Assembly (NCBI GenBank): GCA_014843695.1 | Contig: CM026397.1 | Span: 51,446,101 to 51,510,100, forward strand | DNA: 64,000 nucleotides | Direction of reading: 5' to 3' | Source of the DNA: Archivesica marissinica | Lineage: Eukaryota; Mollusca; Bivalvia; Venerida; Vesicomyidae | In this document: positions 1 to 15,000 of the stretch, one piece after another | Numbering within the stretch: position 1 is the stretch's first letter | Layout of the letters: the number at the start of each line of letters is the position of its first letter | Program-made: the position numbers and the translations under genes | The notes under the pieces: generated by a model | Told to the model about the DNA's origin: nothing | What the model saw: the letters and a program-made list of their open reading frames with translations, nothing else | Databases searched by the model: none

Positions 1-140
1 CTGTGTCTGTGTGACTGTGCTCGTGTGACTGTGTCTGTGTGACTGTGTCTGTGTGACTGTGTCCGTGTGACTGTGTCTGTGTGACTGTGTCTGTGTGATT
101 GCGTCCGTGTGACTGTTTCCGTGTGACTGTGCCTCTGGGA

Positions 141-3100
141 CTGTGACTGTTCCCGTGTTACTGGGTCTGTGTAACTGTGTCCGTGTGACTCTATCTGTGT
201 GACTCTCTCTCTGTGTGTGACTGTGTCTGTGTGACTGTGTCCGTGTGACTCTATCTGTGTGACTCTATCTGTGTGACTGTGCCCGTGTGACTCTCTCTGT
301 GTGACTGTGTCTGTGTAACCCTATATGTGTGTCTGTGTGACTGTGACTGTGCCCGTTTGACTGTGTGTGTGTGACTGTGTCTCTGTGAATGTGTGTGTTT
401 GTGACTGTGTCTGTGTGACTGTTTCCGTGTGACTCTATCTGTGTGAATGTGTCCGTGTGACTGTGTCTGTGTGACTGTATCTGTGTGACCGTGTGACTGT
501 GCCCGTGCAACTGTGTCTGTGTAACTCTAACTGTGTGACTGTGTCTATGTGACTGTGCCCGTGTGACTGTGTCTATGTGACTGTGCCCGTGTGACTGTGT
601 CCGTGTGACTGTGCCAGTGTGACTATGTCCGTGCAACTGTGTCTGTGTGACTATATCTGTGTGACTGTGTCTGTGTGACTGCCCGTGTAACTGTGTCTGT
701 GTGACTGTGCCCGTGTGACTGTGTCTGTGTGACTCTATCTGTGTGACTGTGTCCGTGTGACTGTGTCTATGTGAATGTGTCTGTGTGACTGTGTCTGTGT
801 GACTGTGTTCGTGTGACTGTGTCTGTGTGACTCTATCTGTGTGACTATGTCCGTGCAACTGGGTCTATGTGGCTCTATCTGTGTGACTGTGCCCGTGTGA
901 CTGTGTCCGTGTGACTCTATCTGGGTGACTGTGCCCGTGTGACTGTGTCTGTGTGACTCTATCTGTGTGACTATGTCCGTGCAACTGGGTCTATGTGGCT
1001 CTGTCTGTGCCCGTGTGACTGTGTCCGTGTGACTCTATCTGGGTGACTGTGCACGTGTGACTATGCCCGTGTGACTGTGCCCGTGTGACTATGTCCATGC
1101 AACTGTGTATGTGTGACTACATATGTGAGACTGTGTCTGTGTGACTGTGCCCGTGTGACTGTGTCTGTGTGACTGTGCCCGTGTGACTGTGACTGTGCCC
1201 GTGTGACTGTGTCTGTGTGACTGTGTCTGTGTGACTGTGCCCGTGCGACTGTGTCTGTGTGACTGTGCCCGTGCGACTGTGTCCGTGTGATTGTTCCCGT
1301 GTGACTGTGTCTATGTGACTGTGTCCGTGTGACTCTATCTGTGTGACTCTATATGTGTGACTCTCTCTGTGTGACTGTGTCTGTGTGACGCTATCTGTGT
1401 GACTGTGTATGTGTGACTGTGCCCGTGTGACTGTGCCCGTGTGACAGTGTACGTGTGACTGTGTCTGTGTTACTGTGTCTGTGTGACTGTGCCCGTGCGA
1501 CTGAGTATGTGTGATTGTGCCCGTGTGACTGTGTCTGTGTGACTGTGTCTGTGTGACTGTGTCTATGTGACTGTGTCTGTGTGACTGTGTCTGTGTGACT
1601 GTGTCCGTGTGACTGTGCCCGTGTGACTGTGTCTGTGTGACTGTGACTGTGTCTGTGTGACTGTGTCTGTGTGACTGTGCCCGTGCGACTGTGTCTGTGT
1701 GATTGTGCCCGTGTGACTGTGTCTGTGTGACTGCGTCCGCGTGACTGTGTCCGTGTGACTGTGCCCCTGTGACTATGTCCGTGTGACTGTTCCCGTGTGA
1801 CTGTGTCTGTGTAACTCTGTCCGTGTGACTCTATCTGTGTGACTCTATCTGTGTGACTCTCTCTCTGTGTGAATGTGTCTGTGTGACTGTGTCCGTGTGA
1901 CTCTATCTGTGTGACTGTGCCCGTGTGGCTCTCTCTGTGTGACTGTTTCTGTGTGACACTATCTGTGTGACTGTGTCTGTGTGACTGTGCCCGTGTGACT
2001 GCGCCCGTGTGACGGTGTGTGTGTGTGACTGTGTCTCTGTGACTGTGTGTGTGTGTGACTGTGTCTGTGTGACTGTGTCCGTGTGACCCTATTTGTGTGA
2101 CTGTGTCCGTGTGGCTGTGTCTGTGTGCCTGTGTATGTGTGACTGTGCCCGTGTGACTGTGTCCGTGTGATTCTATCTGGGTGACTGTGCCCGTGTGACT
2201 GTGTCTGTGTGACTGTGCCCGTGTGACTGTGTCTGTGTGACTATCTGTGTGACTGTGTCCGTGTGACGGTGTCTGTGTGAATGTGTCTGTGAGATTGTGT
2301 CTGTGTGACTGTGTCCGTGTGACTGTGTCTGTGTGTCTCTATCTGTGTGACTATGCCCGTGTGACTGTGTCCGTGTGATCTGGGTGACTGTGCCCGTGTG
2401 ACTATGCCCGTGTGACTGTGCCCGTGTGACTATATCCATGCAACTGTGTCTGTGTGACTACATCTGTTTGACTGTGTCTGTGTGACTGTGCCCGTGTGAC
2501 TGTGTCTGTGTGACTGTGCCCGTGTGACTGTGTCTGTGTGACTGTGCCCGTGTGACTATGTCTGTTTGAGTGTGTCTGTGTGACTGTGTCTGTGTGACTG
2601 TGTCTGTGTGACTGTGCCCGTGCGACTGTGTCTGTGTGATTGTGCCCGTGTGACTGTGTCTGTGTGACTGTGTCTGTGTCTGTGTGACTGCGTCCGCGTG
2701 ACTGTGTCCGTGTGACTGTGCTCCTGTGACTATGTCCGTGTGACTGTTCCCGTGTGACTGTGTCTGTGTAACTGTGTCCGTGTGACTCTATCTGTGTGAC
2801 TCTATCTGTGTGACTCTCTCTGTGTGTGAATGTGTCTGTGTGACTGTGTCCGTGTGACTCTATCTGTGTGACTCTATCTGTGTGACTGTGCCCGTGTGGC
2901 TCTCTCTGTGTGTGACTGTTTCTGTGTGACACTATCTGTGTGACTGTGTCTGTGTGACTGAGCACGTGTGACTGCGCCCGTGTGACGGTGTGTGTGTGTG
3001 TGACTGTGTCTGTGTGACTGTGTCTGTGTGACTATGTCTGTGTGACTGTGTCTGTGTGTCTGTGTCCGTGTGACTCTATCTGTGTGACTGTGTCCGTGTG

Positions 3101-6000
3101 ACTGTGTATGTGTGACTCTATCTGTGTGACTGTGTCTGTGTGACTGTGCCCGTGTGACTGTGTCTGTGTGACTGTGTCTGTGTGACTGTGCCCGTGTGAC
3201 TGTGTCTGTGTGACTCTATCTGTGTGACTGTGCCCGTGCGACTGTGTCTGTGTGACTGTGCTCGTGTGACTGTGTCTGTGTGACTGTGTCTGTGTGACTG
3301 TGTCCGTGTGACTGTGTCTGTGTGACTGTGTCTGTGTGATTGCGTCCGTGTGACTGTTTCCGTGTGACTGTGCCTCTGGAACTGTGACTGTTCCCGTGTT
3401 ACTGGGTCTGTGTAACTGTGTCCGTGTGACTCTATCTGTGTGACTCTCTCTCTGTGTGTGACTGTGTCTGTGTGACTGTGTCCGTGTGACTCTATCTGTG
3501 TGACTCTATCTGTGTGACTGTGCCCGTGTGACTCTCTCTGTGTGACTGTGTCTGTGTAACCCTATATGTGTGTCTGTGTGACTGTGACTGTGCCCGTTTG
3601 ACTGTGTGTGTGTGACTGTGTCTCTGTGAATGTGTGTGTTTGTGACTGTGTCTGTGTGACTGTTTCCGTGTGACTCTATCTGTGTGAATGTGTCCGTGTG
3701 ACTGTGTCTGTGTGACTGTATCTGTGTGACCGTGTGACTGTGCCCGTGCAACTGTGTCTGTGTAACTCTAACTGTGTGACTGTGTCTATGTGACTGTGCC
3801 CGTGTGACTGTGTCTATGTGACTGTGCCCGTGTGACTGTGTCCGTGTGACTGTGCCAGTGTGACTATGTCCGTGCAACTGTGTCTGTGTGACTATATCTG
3901 TGTGACTGTGTCTGTGTGACTGTGCCCGTGTGACTGTGTCTGTGTGACTCTATCTGTGTGACTGTGTCCGTGTGACTGTGTCTATGTGAATGTGTCTGTG
4001 TGACTGTGTCTGTGTGACTGTGTTCGTGTGACTGTGTCTGTGTGACTCTATCTGTGTGACTATGTCCGTGCAACTGGGTCTATGTGGCTCTATCTGTGTG
4101 ACTGTGCCCGTGTGACTGTGTCCGTGTGACTCTATCTGGGTGACTGTGCCCGTGTGACTGTGTCTGTGTGACTCTATCTGTGTGACTATGTCCGTGCAAC
4201 TGGGTCTATGTGGCTCTGTCTGTGCCCGTGTGACTGTGTCCGTGTGACTCTATCTGGGTGACTGTGCACGTGTGACTATGCCCGTGTGACTGTGCCCGTG
4301 TGACTATGTCCATGCAACTGTGTATGTGTGACTACATATGTGAGACTGTGTCTGTGTGACTGTGCCCGTGTGACTGTGTCTGTGTGACTGTGCCCGTGTG
4401 ACTGTGACTGTGCCCGTGTGACTGTGTCTGTGTGACTGTGTCTGTGTGACTGTGCCCGTGCGACTGTGTCTGTGTGACTGTGCCCGTGCGACTGTGTCCG
4501 TGTGATTGTTCCCGTGTGACTGTGTCTATGTGACTGTGTCCGTGTGACTCTATCTGTGTGACTCTATATGTGTGACTCTCTCTGTGTGACTGTGTCTGTG
4601 TGACGCTATCTGTGTGACTGTGTATGTGTGACTGTGCCCGTGTGACTGTGCCCGTGTGACAGTGTACGTGTGACTGTGTCTGTGTTACTGTGTCTGTGTG
4701 ACTGTGCCCGTGCGACTGAGTATGTGTGATTGTGCCCGTGTGACTGTGTCTGTGTGACTGTGTCTGTGTGACTGTGTCTATGTGACTGTGTCTGTGTGAC
4801 TGTGTCTGTGTGACTGTGTCCGTGTGACTGTGCCCGTGTGACTGTGTCTGTGTGACTGTGACTGTGTCTGTGTGACTGTGTCTGTGTGACTGTGCCCGTG
4901 CGACTGTGTCTGTGTGATTGTGCCCGTGTGACTGTGTCTGTGTGACTGTGTCTGTGTGACTGTGTCTGTGTGACTGTGTCTGTGTGACTGCGTCCGCGTG
5001 ACTGTGTCCGTGTGACTGTGCCCCTGTGACTATGTCCGTGTGACTGTTCCCGTGTGACTGTGTCTGTGTAACTCTGTCCGTGTGACTCTATCTGTGTGAC
5101 TCTATCTGTGTGACTCTCTCTCTGTGTGAATGTGTCTGTGTGACTGTGTCCGTGTGACTCTATCTGTGTGACTGTGCCCGTGTGGCTCTCTCTGTGTGAC
5201 TGTTTCTGTGTGACACTATCTGTGTGACTGTGTCTGTGTGACTGTGCCCGTGTGACTGCGCCCGTGTGACGGTGTGTGTGTGTGACTGTGTCTCTGTGAC
5301 TGTGTGTGTGTGTGACTGTGTCTGTGTGACTGTGTCCGTGTGACCCTATTTGTGTGACTGTGTCCGTGTGGCTGTGTCTGTGTGCCTGTGTATGTGTGAC
5401 TGTGCCCGTGTGACTGTGTCTGTGTGACTGTGTGACTGTGCCCGTGTGACTGTGTCTGTGTGACTGTGCCCGTGTGACTGTGTCTGTGTGACCGTGTGAC
5501 TGTGCCCGTGCAACTGTGTCTGTGTGACTGTGCCCGTGTGACTGTGTCCGTGTGATTCTATCTGGGTGACTGTGCCCGTGTGACTGTGTCTGTGTGACTG
5601 TGCCCGTGTGACTGTGTCTGTGTGACTATCTGTGTGACTGTGTCCGTGTGACGGTGTCTGTGTGAATGTGTCTGTGAGATTGTGTCTGTGTGACTGTGTC
5701 CGTGTGACTCTATCTGTGTGACTGTGCCCGTGTGGCTCTCTCTGTGTGACTGTTTCTGTGTGACACTATCTGTGTGACTGTGTCTGTGTGACTGTGCCCG
5801 TGTGACTGCGCCCGTGTGACGGTGTGTGTGTGTGACTGTGTCTCTGTGACTGTGTGTGTGTGTGACTGTGTCTGTGTGACTGTGTCCGTGTGACCCTATT
5901 TGTGTGACTGTGTCCGTGTGGCTGTGTCTGTGTGCCTGTGTATGTGTGACTGCCCGTGTGACTGTGTCTGTGTGACCGTGTGACTGTGCCCGTGCAACTG
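141..6000. repeat. Higher-order repeat family A within the 14-bp array, period about 3.24 kb
   Basis: Rare variants recur in the same order about 3.24 kb apart. The irregular segment GACTGTGACTGTTCCCGTGT near 141 recurs near 3382, and GTAACTCTGT at 1811 recurs at 5068. The copies differ by small indels, including a 26-bp block present near 680 and absent from the second copy, and by a few substitutions. The second copy also contains local re-duplications between about 5400 and 6000. The right edge is approximate. Confidence 0.8.
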
Positions 6001-9000
6001 TGTCTGTGTGGTTCTATCTGTGTGACTATGTCCGAGCAACTGGGTATGTGTGGCTCTATCTGTGTGACTCTATATTTGAGACTCTATCTGTGTGACTGTG
6101 TCTGTGTGACTGTATCTGTGTGACTGTGTCTGTGTGACTGTGCCCGTGCGACTGTGTCCGTGTGACTGTGCCCGTGTGACTGTGTCTGTGTGACTGTGTA
6201 TGTGTGACTGTGCCCGTGCGTCTGTGTGACTGTGCCCGTGTGACTGTGACTGTGTGACTGTGTCTGTGTGATTGTGTCTGTGTGAATGTGTCCGTGTGAC
6301 TGTTCCCGTGTGACTGTGTCTGTGTGACTGTGTCCGTGTATCTCTATCTGTGTGACACTATCTGTGTGACTCTCTCTGTGTGACTGTGTCTATGTGACTG
6401 TGTCCGTGTGATTCTATCTGTGTGACTCTATCTATGTGACTCTATCTGTGTGACTCTCTGTGTGTGACTGTTTCTGTGTGACTCTATCTGTGTGTCTGTG
6501 TCACTGTGCCCGTGAGACTGTGCCCCTGTGACTGTGTCTGTGTCACTGTGCCCGTGAGACTGTGCCCCTGTGACTGTGTCTGTGTGACTGTGTCTCTGTG
6601 TCTGTGTGACTGTGTCTGTGTGACTGTGTCCGTGTGACTCTATCTGTGTGACTTTGTCCGTGTGACTGTGACTGTGTGACTGTGTATGTGTGACTGTGCC
6701 CGTGTGACTGTGTATGTGTGACTGTGTCTGTGTTACTCTATCTGTGTGACTGGTTCTGTGTGACTGTGCCCGTGCAACTGTGTCTGTGTGACTGTGTCTG
6801 TGTGACTGTGCCCGTGTGACTGTGTCCGTGTGACTCTAACTGGGTGACTGTGCCCGTGTGACTATGCCCGTGTGACTATGCCCGTGTGACTGTACCCGTG
6901 TGACTATCTCCGTGCAACTGTGTCTGTGTGACTATATCTGTGTGACTGTGCCTGTGTGACTGTGCCCGTGTGACTGTATGTGTGGCTGTGCCCGTGTGAC
7001 TGTGTCTGTGTGACCCTATCTGTGTGACTGTGTCCATGTGACTGTGTCTGTGTGACTGTGTCTGTGTGACTGTGTCCGTGTGACTATGTATGTGTGACTG
7101 TGTCCGTGTGACTGTGCCCGTGTGACTGTGTCTGTTTGACTATATCTGTGTGACTGTGTCCGTGTGACTGTGTATGTGTGACTGTGTATGTGTGACTGTG
7201 TCTGTGTTACTCTATCTGTGTGACTGGTTCTGTGTGACTGTGCCCGTGCAACTGTGTCTGTGTGACTGTGTCTGTGTGACTGCGCCCGTGTGACTGTGTC
7301 CGTGTGACTCTAACTGGGTGACTGTGCCCGTGTGACTATGCCCGTGTGACTATGCCCGTGTGACTGTACCCGTGTGACTATCTCCGTGCAACTGTGTCTG
7401 TGTGACTATATCTGTGTGACTGTGCCTGTGTGACTGTGCCCGTGTGACTGTATGTGTGGCTGTGCCCGTGTGACTGTGTCTGTGTGACCCTATCTGTGTG
7501 ACTGTGTCCATGTGACTGTGTCTGTGTGACTGTGTCTGTGTGACTGTGTCCGTGTGACTATGTATGTGTGACTGTGTCCGTGTGACTGTGCCCGTGTGAC
7601 TGTGTCTGTTTGACTATATCTGTGTGACTGTGTCCGTGTGACTGTGTATGTGTGACTGTGTATGTGTGACTGTGTCTGTGTACTGTGTCTGTGTGTCTGT
7701 GCTTGTGTGACTGTGTGTGTTTGACTGTGTCTATGTGACTTAGTGTGTGTGACTGTGTCTGTGTAACTGTGTCCGTGTGACTCTATCTGTGTGACTGTAT
7801 CCGTGTGACTGTGTCTGTGTGACTGTGTATATGTGACTTTGTCCGTGTGACTGTGTCTGTGTGACTGTGTCTGTGTCACATTGTGACTGTGCCCGTGCAA
7901 CTGTGTCTGTGTGACTCTATCTGTGTGACTGTGTCTGTGTGACAGTTCCCGTGCAACTGTGTGACTGTGTCTGTGTGACTGTGCCCGTGTGACTGTGTCC
8001 GTGTGACTCTATCTGGGTGACTGTGCCCGTGTGACTGTGTCCGTGTGACTGTGTCTGTATGACTCTATCTGTGTGACTATGTCCGTGTGACTGTGTCTGT
8101 GTGGCTCTATCTGTGTGACTATGTCCGTGCAACTGGGTATGTGTGGCTCTATCTGTGTGACTATCTTTGTGACTCTATCTGTGTGACTGTGTCTGTGTGA
8201 CTGTATCTGTGTGACTGTGTGACTGTGCCCGTGTGACTGTGTCCGTGTGACTGTGCCCGTGTGACTGTGTCTGTGTGACTGTCTGTTTGACTGTGTCTGT
8301 GTGACTGTGTCTGTGTGACTGTGCCCATGCGACTGTGTATGTGTGAATGTGCCCGTGTGACTGTGTCTGTGTGACTGTGTCTGTGTGACTGTGCCCGTGC
8401 GACTGTGTATGTGTGACTGTGCCCGTGTGACTGTGTCTGTGTGACTGTGTCTGTGTGACTGTGCCCGTGTGACTGTGTCTGTGTGACTGTGTATGTGTGT
8501 CTGTGTGACTGTGTCCGTGTGACTGTGTCCGTGTGACTATGCCCGTGTGACTATGTCCGTATGACTGTTCCCGTGTGACTGTGTCTGTGTGACTGTGTCC
8601 GTATGACTCTATCTGTGTGACTCTATCTGTGTGACTATCTATGTGTGACTCTCTGTGTGTGACTGTGTCTATGTGGCTGTGTCCGTGTGCTTCTATCTGT
8701 GTGACTCTATATGTTTGACTCTATCTGTGTGACTGTGTCTGTGTGACTGTGCCGATGCGACTGTGTCCGTGTAACTGTGCCCGTGTGACTGTGTCTGTGT
8801 GACTCTCTGTGTGACTGTGTCTGTGTGACTGTGTCTGTGTGACTGTGCCCGTGCGACTGTGTCTGTGTGACTATGCCCATGTGACTGTGTCTGTGTGACT
8901 GTGTCTGTGTGTCTGTGTGACTGTGTCCGTGTGACTGTGTCCGTGTGACTGTGCCCGTGTGACTGTGTCTGTGTGACTGTTTCCGTGTGACTCTATCTGT

Positions 9001-12000
9001 GTGACTCTATGTGTGTGACTCCCTCTGTGTGACTGTGTCTATGTGACTGTGTCCGTGTGATTCTATCTGTGTGACTCTATATGTGTGACTCTCTCTGTGT
9101 GACTGTGTCTGTTTGACTCTATCTGTGTGACTGTGTCTGTGTGAATGTGCCCGTGTGACTATGTCTGTGCAACTGTGTCTGTGTGACTATATCTGTGTGA
9201 CTGTGTCTGTGTGACTGTGCCAGTGTGACTGTCTGTGTGACTGTGCAGGTGTGACTGTGTCTGTGTGACTCTATATGTGTCACTGTGTCCGTGTCACTGT
9301 GTCTGTGTGAATATGTATGTGTGACTGTGTCTGTGTGACTGTGTCCGTATGACTGTGTCTGTGTGACTGTGCCCGTGTGACTGTCTATGTGACTCTATCT
9401 GTGTGACTGTGTCCGAGTGACTGTGTCTGTGTGACTTTGTATGTGTGACTGTGTATGTGTGTCTGTGTGACTGTGTCTGTGTGACTGTGTATATGTGACA
9501 TTGTCCGTGTGACTGTGTCTGTGTGGCTGTGTCTGTGTGACCGTGTGACTGTGCCCGTGCTACTGTGTCTGTGTGACTCTATCTGTGTGACAGTTCCCGT
9601 GCAACTTTGTCTGTGTGACTGTGTCTGTGTGACTGTGCCCGTGTGACTGTGTCCGTGTGACTCTATCTGGGTGACTGTGCCCGTGTGACTATGTCCGTGT
9701 GACTGTGTCTGTGTGGCTCTATCTGTGTGACTATGTCCGTGCAACTGGGTATGTGTGGCTCTATCTGTGTGACTCTATCTTTGTGACTCTATCTGTGTGA
9801 CTGTGTCTGTGTGACTGTATCTGTGTGACTGTGTCTGTGTGACTGTGCCCGTGCGTCTGTGTGACTGTGTCTGTGTGATTGTGTCTGTGTGACTGTGTCC
9901 GTGTGACTGTTCCCGTGTGACTGTGTCTGTGTGACTGTGTCCGTGTGTCTCTATCTGTGTGACACTATCTGTGTGACTCTCTCTGTGTGACTCTATCTTT
10001 GTGACTCTTTGTGTGTGACTGTTTCTGTGTGACTCTATCTGTGTGTCTGTGTCACTGTGCCCGTGAGACTGTGCCCGTGTGACTGTGTCTGTGTGACTGT
10101 GTCTCTGTGTCTGTGTCTGTGTGACTGTGTCTGTGTGACTGTGTCCGTGTGACTCTATCTGTGTGACTTTGTCCGTGTGACTGTAAATGTGTGACTGTGT
10201 ATGTGTGACTGTGCCCGTGTGACTGTGTATGTGTGACTGTGTCTGTGTGATTGTGTCCGTGTTACTGTGCCCGTGCAACTGTGTCTGTGTGACTCTATCT
10301 GTGTGACTCTATCTGTGTGACTGTGCCCGTGCAACTGTGTCTGTGTGACTGTGTCTGTGTGACTGTGTCCGTGTGACTCTAACTGGGTGACTGTGCCCGT
10401 GTGACTATGCCCGTGTGACTATGCCCGTGTGACTGTACCCGTGTGACTATCTCCGTGCAACTGTGTCTGTGTGACTATATCTGTGTGACTGTGCCTGTGT
10501 GACTGTGCCCGTGTGACTGTATGTGTGGCTGTGCCCGTGTGACTGTGTCTGTGTGACCCTATCTGTGTGACTGTGTCCATGTGACTGTGTCTGTGTGACT
10601 GTGTCTGTGTGACTGTGTCCGTGTGACTATGTATGTGTGACTGTGTCCGTGTGACTGTGCCCGTGTGACTGTGTCTGTTTGACTATATCTGTGTGACTGT
10701 GTCCGTGTGACTGTGTATGTGTGACTGTGTATGTGTGACTGTGTCTGTGTTACTGTGTCTGTGTGTCTGTGCTTGTGTGACTGTGTGTGTTTGACTGTGT
10801 CTATGTGACTTAGTGTGTGTGACTGTGTCTGTGTAACTGTGTCCGTGTGACTCTATCTGTGTGACTGTATCCGTGTGACTGTGTCTGTGTGACTGTGTAT
10901 ATGTGACTTTGTCCGTGTGACTGTGTCTGTGTGACTGTGTCTGTGTCACATTGTGACTGTGCCCGTGCAACTGTGTCTGTGTGACTCTATCTGTGTGACT
11001 GTGTCTGTGTGACAGTTCCCGTGCAACTGTGTGACTGTGTCTGTGTGACTGTGCCCGTGTGACTGTGTCCGTGTGACTCTATCTGGGTGACTGTGCCCGT
11101 GTGACTGTGTCCGTGTGACTGTGTCTGTATGACTCTATCTGTGTGACTATGTCCGTGTGACTGTGTCTGTGTGGCTCTATCTGTGTGACTATGTCCGTGC
11201 AACTGGGTATGTGTGGCTCTATCTGTGTGACTATCTTTGTGACTCTATCTGTGTGACTGTGTCTGTGTGACTGTATCTGTGTGACTGTGTGACTGTGCCC
11301 GTGTGACTGTGTCCGTGTGACTGTGCCCGTGTGACTGTGTCTGTGTGACTGTCTGTTTGACTGTGTCTGTGTGACTGTGTCTGTGTGACTGTGCCCATGC
11401 GACTGTGTATGTGTGAATGTGCCCGTGTGACTGTGTCTGTGTGACTGTGTCTGTGTGACTGTGCCCGTGCGACTGTGTATGTGTGACTGTGCCCGTGTGA
11501 CTGTATCTGTGTGACTGTGTCTGTGTGACTGTGCCCGTGTGACTGTGTCTGTGTGACTGTGTATGTGTGTCTGTGTGACTGTGTCCGTGTGACTGTGTCC
11601 GTGTGACTGTGCCCGTGTGACTATGTCCGTATGACTGTTCCCGTGTGACTGTGTCTGTGTGACTGTGTCCGTATGACTCTATCTGTGTGACTCTATCTGT
11701 GTGACTATCTCTGTGTGACTCTCTGTGTGTGACTGTGTCTATGTGGCTGTGTCCGTGTGCTTCTATCTGTGTGACTCTATATGTTTGACTCTATCTGTGT
11801 GACTGTGTCTGTGTGACTGTGCCCATGCGACTGTGTCCGTGTAACTGTGCCCGTGTGACTGTGTCTGTGTGACTCTCTGTGTGACTGTGTCTGTGTGACT
11901 GTGTCTGTGTGACTGTGCCCGTGCGACTGTGTCTGTGTGACTATGCCCATGTGACTGTGTCTGTGTGACTGTGTCTGTGTGTCTGTGTGACTGTGTCCGT

Positions 12001-15000
12001 GTGACTGTGTCCGTGTGACTGTGCCCGTGTGACTGTGTCTGTGTGACTGTTTCCGTGTGACTCTATCTGTGTGACTCTATGTGTGTGACTCCCTCTGTGT
12101 GACTGTGTCTATGTGACTGTGTCCGTGTGATTCTATCTGTGTGACTCTATATGTGTGACTCTCTCTGTGTGACTGTGTCTGTTTGACTCTATCTGTGTGA
12201 CTGTGTCTGTGTGAATGTGCCCGTGTGACTATGTCTGTGCAACTGTGTCTGTGTGACTATATCTGTGTGACTGTGTCTGTGTGACTGTGCCAGTGTGACT
12301 GTCTGTGTGACTGTGCCCGTGTGACTGTGTCTGTGTGACTCTATATATGTCACTGTGTCCGTGTGACTGTGTCTGTGTGAATATGTATGTGTGACTGTGT
12401 CTGTGTGACTGTGTCCGTATGACTGTGTCTGTGTGACTGTGCCCGTGTGACTGTCTATGTGACTCTATCTGTGTGACTGTGTCCGAGTGACTGTGTCTGT
12501 GTGACTTTGTATGTGTGACTGTGTATGTGTGTCTTTGTGACTGTGTCTGTGTGACTGTGTCTGTGTGACTGTGTATATGTGACATTGTCCGTGTGACTGT
12601 GTCTGTGTGGCTGTGTCTGTGTGACCGTGTGACTGTGCCCGTGCTACTGTGTCTGTGTGACTCTATCTGTGTGACTGTGTCTGTGTGACAGTTCCCGTGC
12701 AACTTTGTCTGTGTGACTGTGTCTGTGTGACTGTGCCCGTGTGACTGTGTCCGTGTGACTCTATCTGGGTGACTGTGCCCGTGTGACTATGTCCGTGTGA
12801 CTGTGTCTGTGTGGCTCTATCTGTGTGACTATGTCCGTGCAACTGGGTATGTGTGGCTCTATCTGTGTGACTCTATCTTTGTGACTCTATCTGTGTGACT
12901 GTGTCTGTGTGACTGTATCTGTGTGACTGTGTCTGTGTGACTGTGCCCGTGCGTCTGTGTGACTGTGTCTGTGTGATTGTGTCTGTGTGACTGTGTCCGT
13001 GTGACTGTTCCCGTGTGACTGTGTCTGTGTGACTGTGTCCGTGTGTCTCTATCTGTGTGACACTATCTGTGTGACTCTCTCTGTGTGACTCTATCTTTGT
13101 GACTCTTTGTGTGTGACTGTTTCTGTGTGACTCTATCTGTGTGTCTGTGTCACTGTGCCCGTGAGACTGTGCCCGTGTGACTGTGTCTGTGTGACTGTGT
13201 CTCTGTGTCTGTGTCTGTGTGACTGTGTCTGTGTGACTGTGTCCGTGTGACTCTATCTGTGAGACTTTGTCCGTGTGACTGTAAATGTGTGACTGTGTAT
13301 GTGTGACTGTGCCCGTGTGACTGTGTATGTGTGACTGTGTCTGTGTGACTGTGTCCGTGTTACTGTGCCCGTGCAACTGTGTCTGTGTGACTCTATCTGT
13401 GTGACTCTATCTGTGTGACTCTGCCCGTGCAACTGTGTCTGTGTGACTGTGTCTGTGTGACTGTGCCCGTGTTACTGTGTCCGTGTGACTCTATCTGGGT
13501 GACTGTGCCAGTGTGACTATGCCCGTGTGACTATGCCCGTGTGACTGTGCCCGTGTGACTGTGTCTGTGTGGCTCTATCTGTGTGACTATGTCCGTGCAA
13601 CTGGGTATGTGTGGCTCTATCTGTGTGACTCTATCTTTGTGACTCTATCTGTGTGACTGTGTCTGTGTGACTGTATCTGTGTGACTGTGTGACTGTGTCC
13701 GTGTGACTGTGACCGTGTGACTGTGTCTGTGTGACTGTCTGTGTGACTGTGTCTGTGTGACTGTGTCTGTGTGACTGTGCCCATGCGACTGTGTCTGTGT
13801 GACTGTGCCCGTGTGACTGTGTCTGTGTGACTGTGTCTGTGTGACTGTGCCCGTGCGACTGTGTCTATGTGACTGTGCCCGTGTGACTGTGTCTGTGTGA
13901 CTGTGTCTGTGTGACTGTGCCCGTGTGACTGTGTCTGTGTGACTGTGTATGTGTGTCTGTGTGACTGTGTCCGTGTGACTGTGTCCGTGTGACTGTGCCC
14001 GTGTGACTATGTCCGTATGACTGTTCCCGTGTGACTGTGTCTGTGTGACTGTGTCCGTGTGACTCTATCTGTGTGACTCTATCTGTGTGACTCTCTCTGT
14101 GTGACTCTCTGTGTGTGACTGTGTCTATGTGGCTGTGTCCGTGTGCTTCTATATGTGTGACTCTATATGTTTGACTCTATCTGTGTGACTGTGTCTGTGT
14201 GACTGTGCCGATGCGACTGTGTCCGTGTAACTGTGCCCGTGTGACTGTGTCTGTGTTACTGTGTCTGTGTGTCTGTGCTTGTGTGACTGTGTGTGTTTGA
14301 CTGTGTCTATGTGACTTAGTGTGTGTGACTGTGTCTGTGTAACTGTGTCCGTGTGACTCTATCTGTGTGACTGTATCCGTGTGACTGTGTCTGTGTGACT
14401 GTGTATATGTGACTTTGTCCGTGTGACTGTGTCTGTGTGACTGTGTCTGTGTCACATTGTGACTGTGCCCGTGCAACTGTGTCTGTGTGACTCTATCTGT
14501 GTGACTGTGTCTGTGTGACAGTTCCCGTGCAACTGTGTGACTGTGTCTGTGTGACTGTGCCCGTGTGACTGTGTCCGTGTGACTCTATCTGGGTGACTAT
14601 GTCCGTGTAACTGGGTATGTGTGGCTCTATCTGTGTGACTATCTTTGTGACTCTATCTGTGTGACTGTGTCTGTGTGACTGTATCTGTGTGACTGTGTGA
14701 CTGTGCCCGTGTGACTGTGTCCGTGTGACTGTGCCCGTGTGACTGTGTCTGTGTGACTGTCTGTTTGACTGTGTCTGTGTGACTGTGTCTGTGTGACTGT
14801 GCCCATGCGACTGTGTATGTGTGAATGTGCCCGTGTGACTGTGTCTGTGTGACTGTGTCTGTGTGACTGTGCCCGTGCGACTGTGTATGTGTGACTGTGC
14901 CCGTGTGACTGTGTGTGTGTGACTGTGTGTGTGTGACTGTGCCCGTGTGACTGTGTCTGTGTGACTGTGTATGTGTGTCTGTGTGACTGTGTCCGTGTGA

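Noticed and set aside
1..120. Telomeric repeat
   Set aside because: The unit is 14 bp with GTGTCTGTGTGAC, not TTAGGG-like, and it is internal to the scaffold on both sides of unique DNA.
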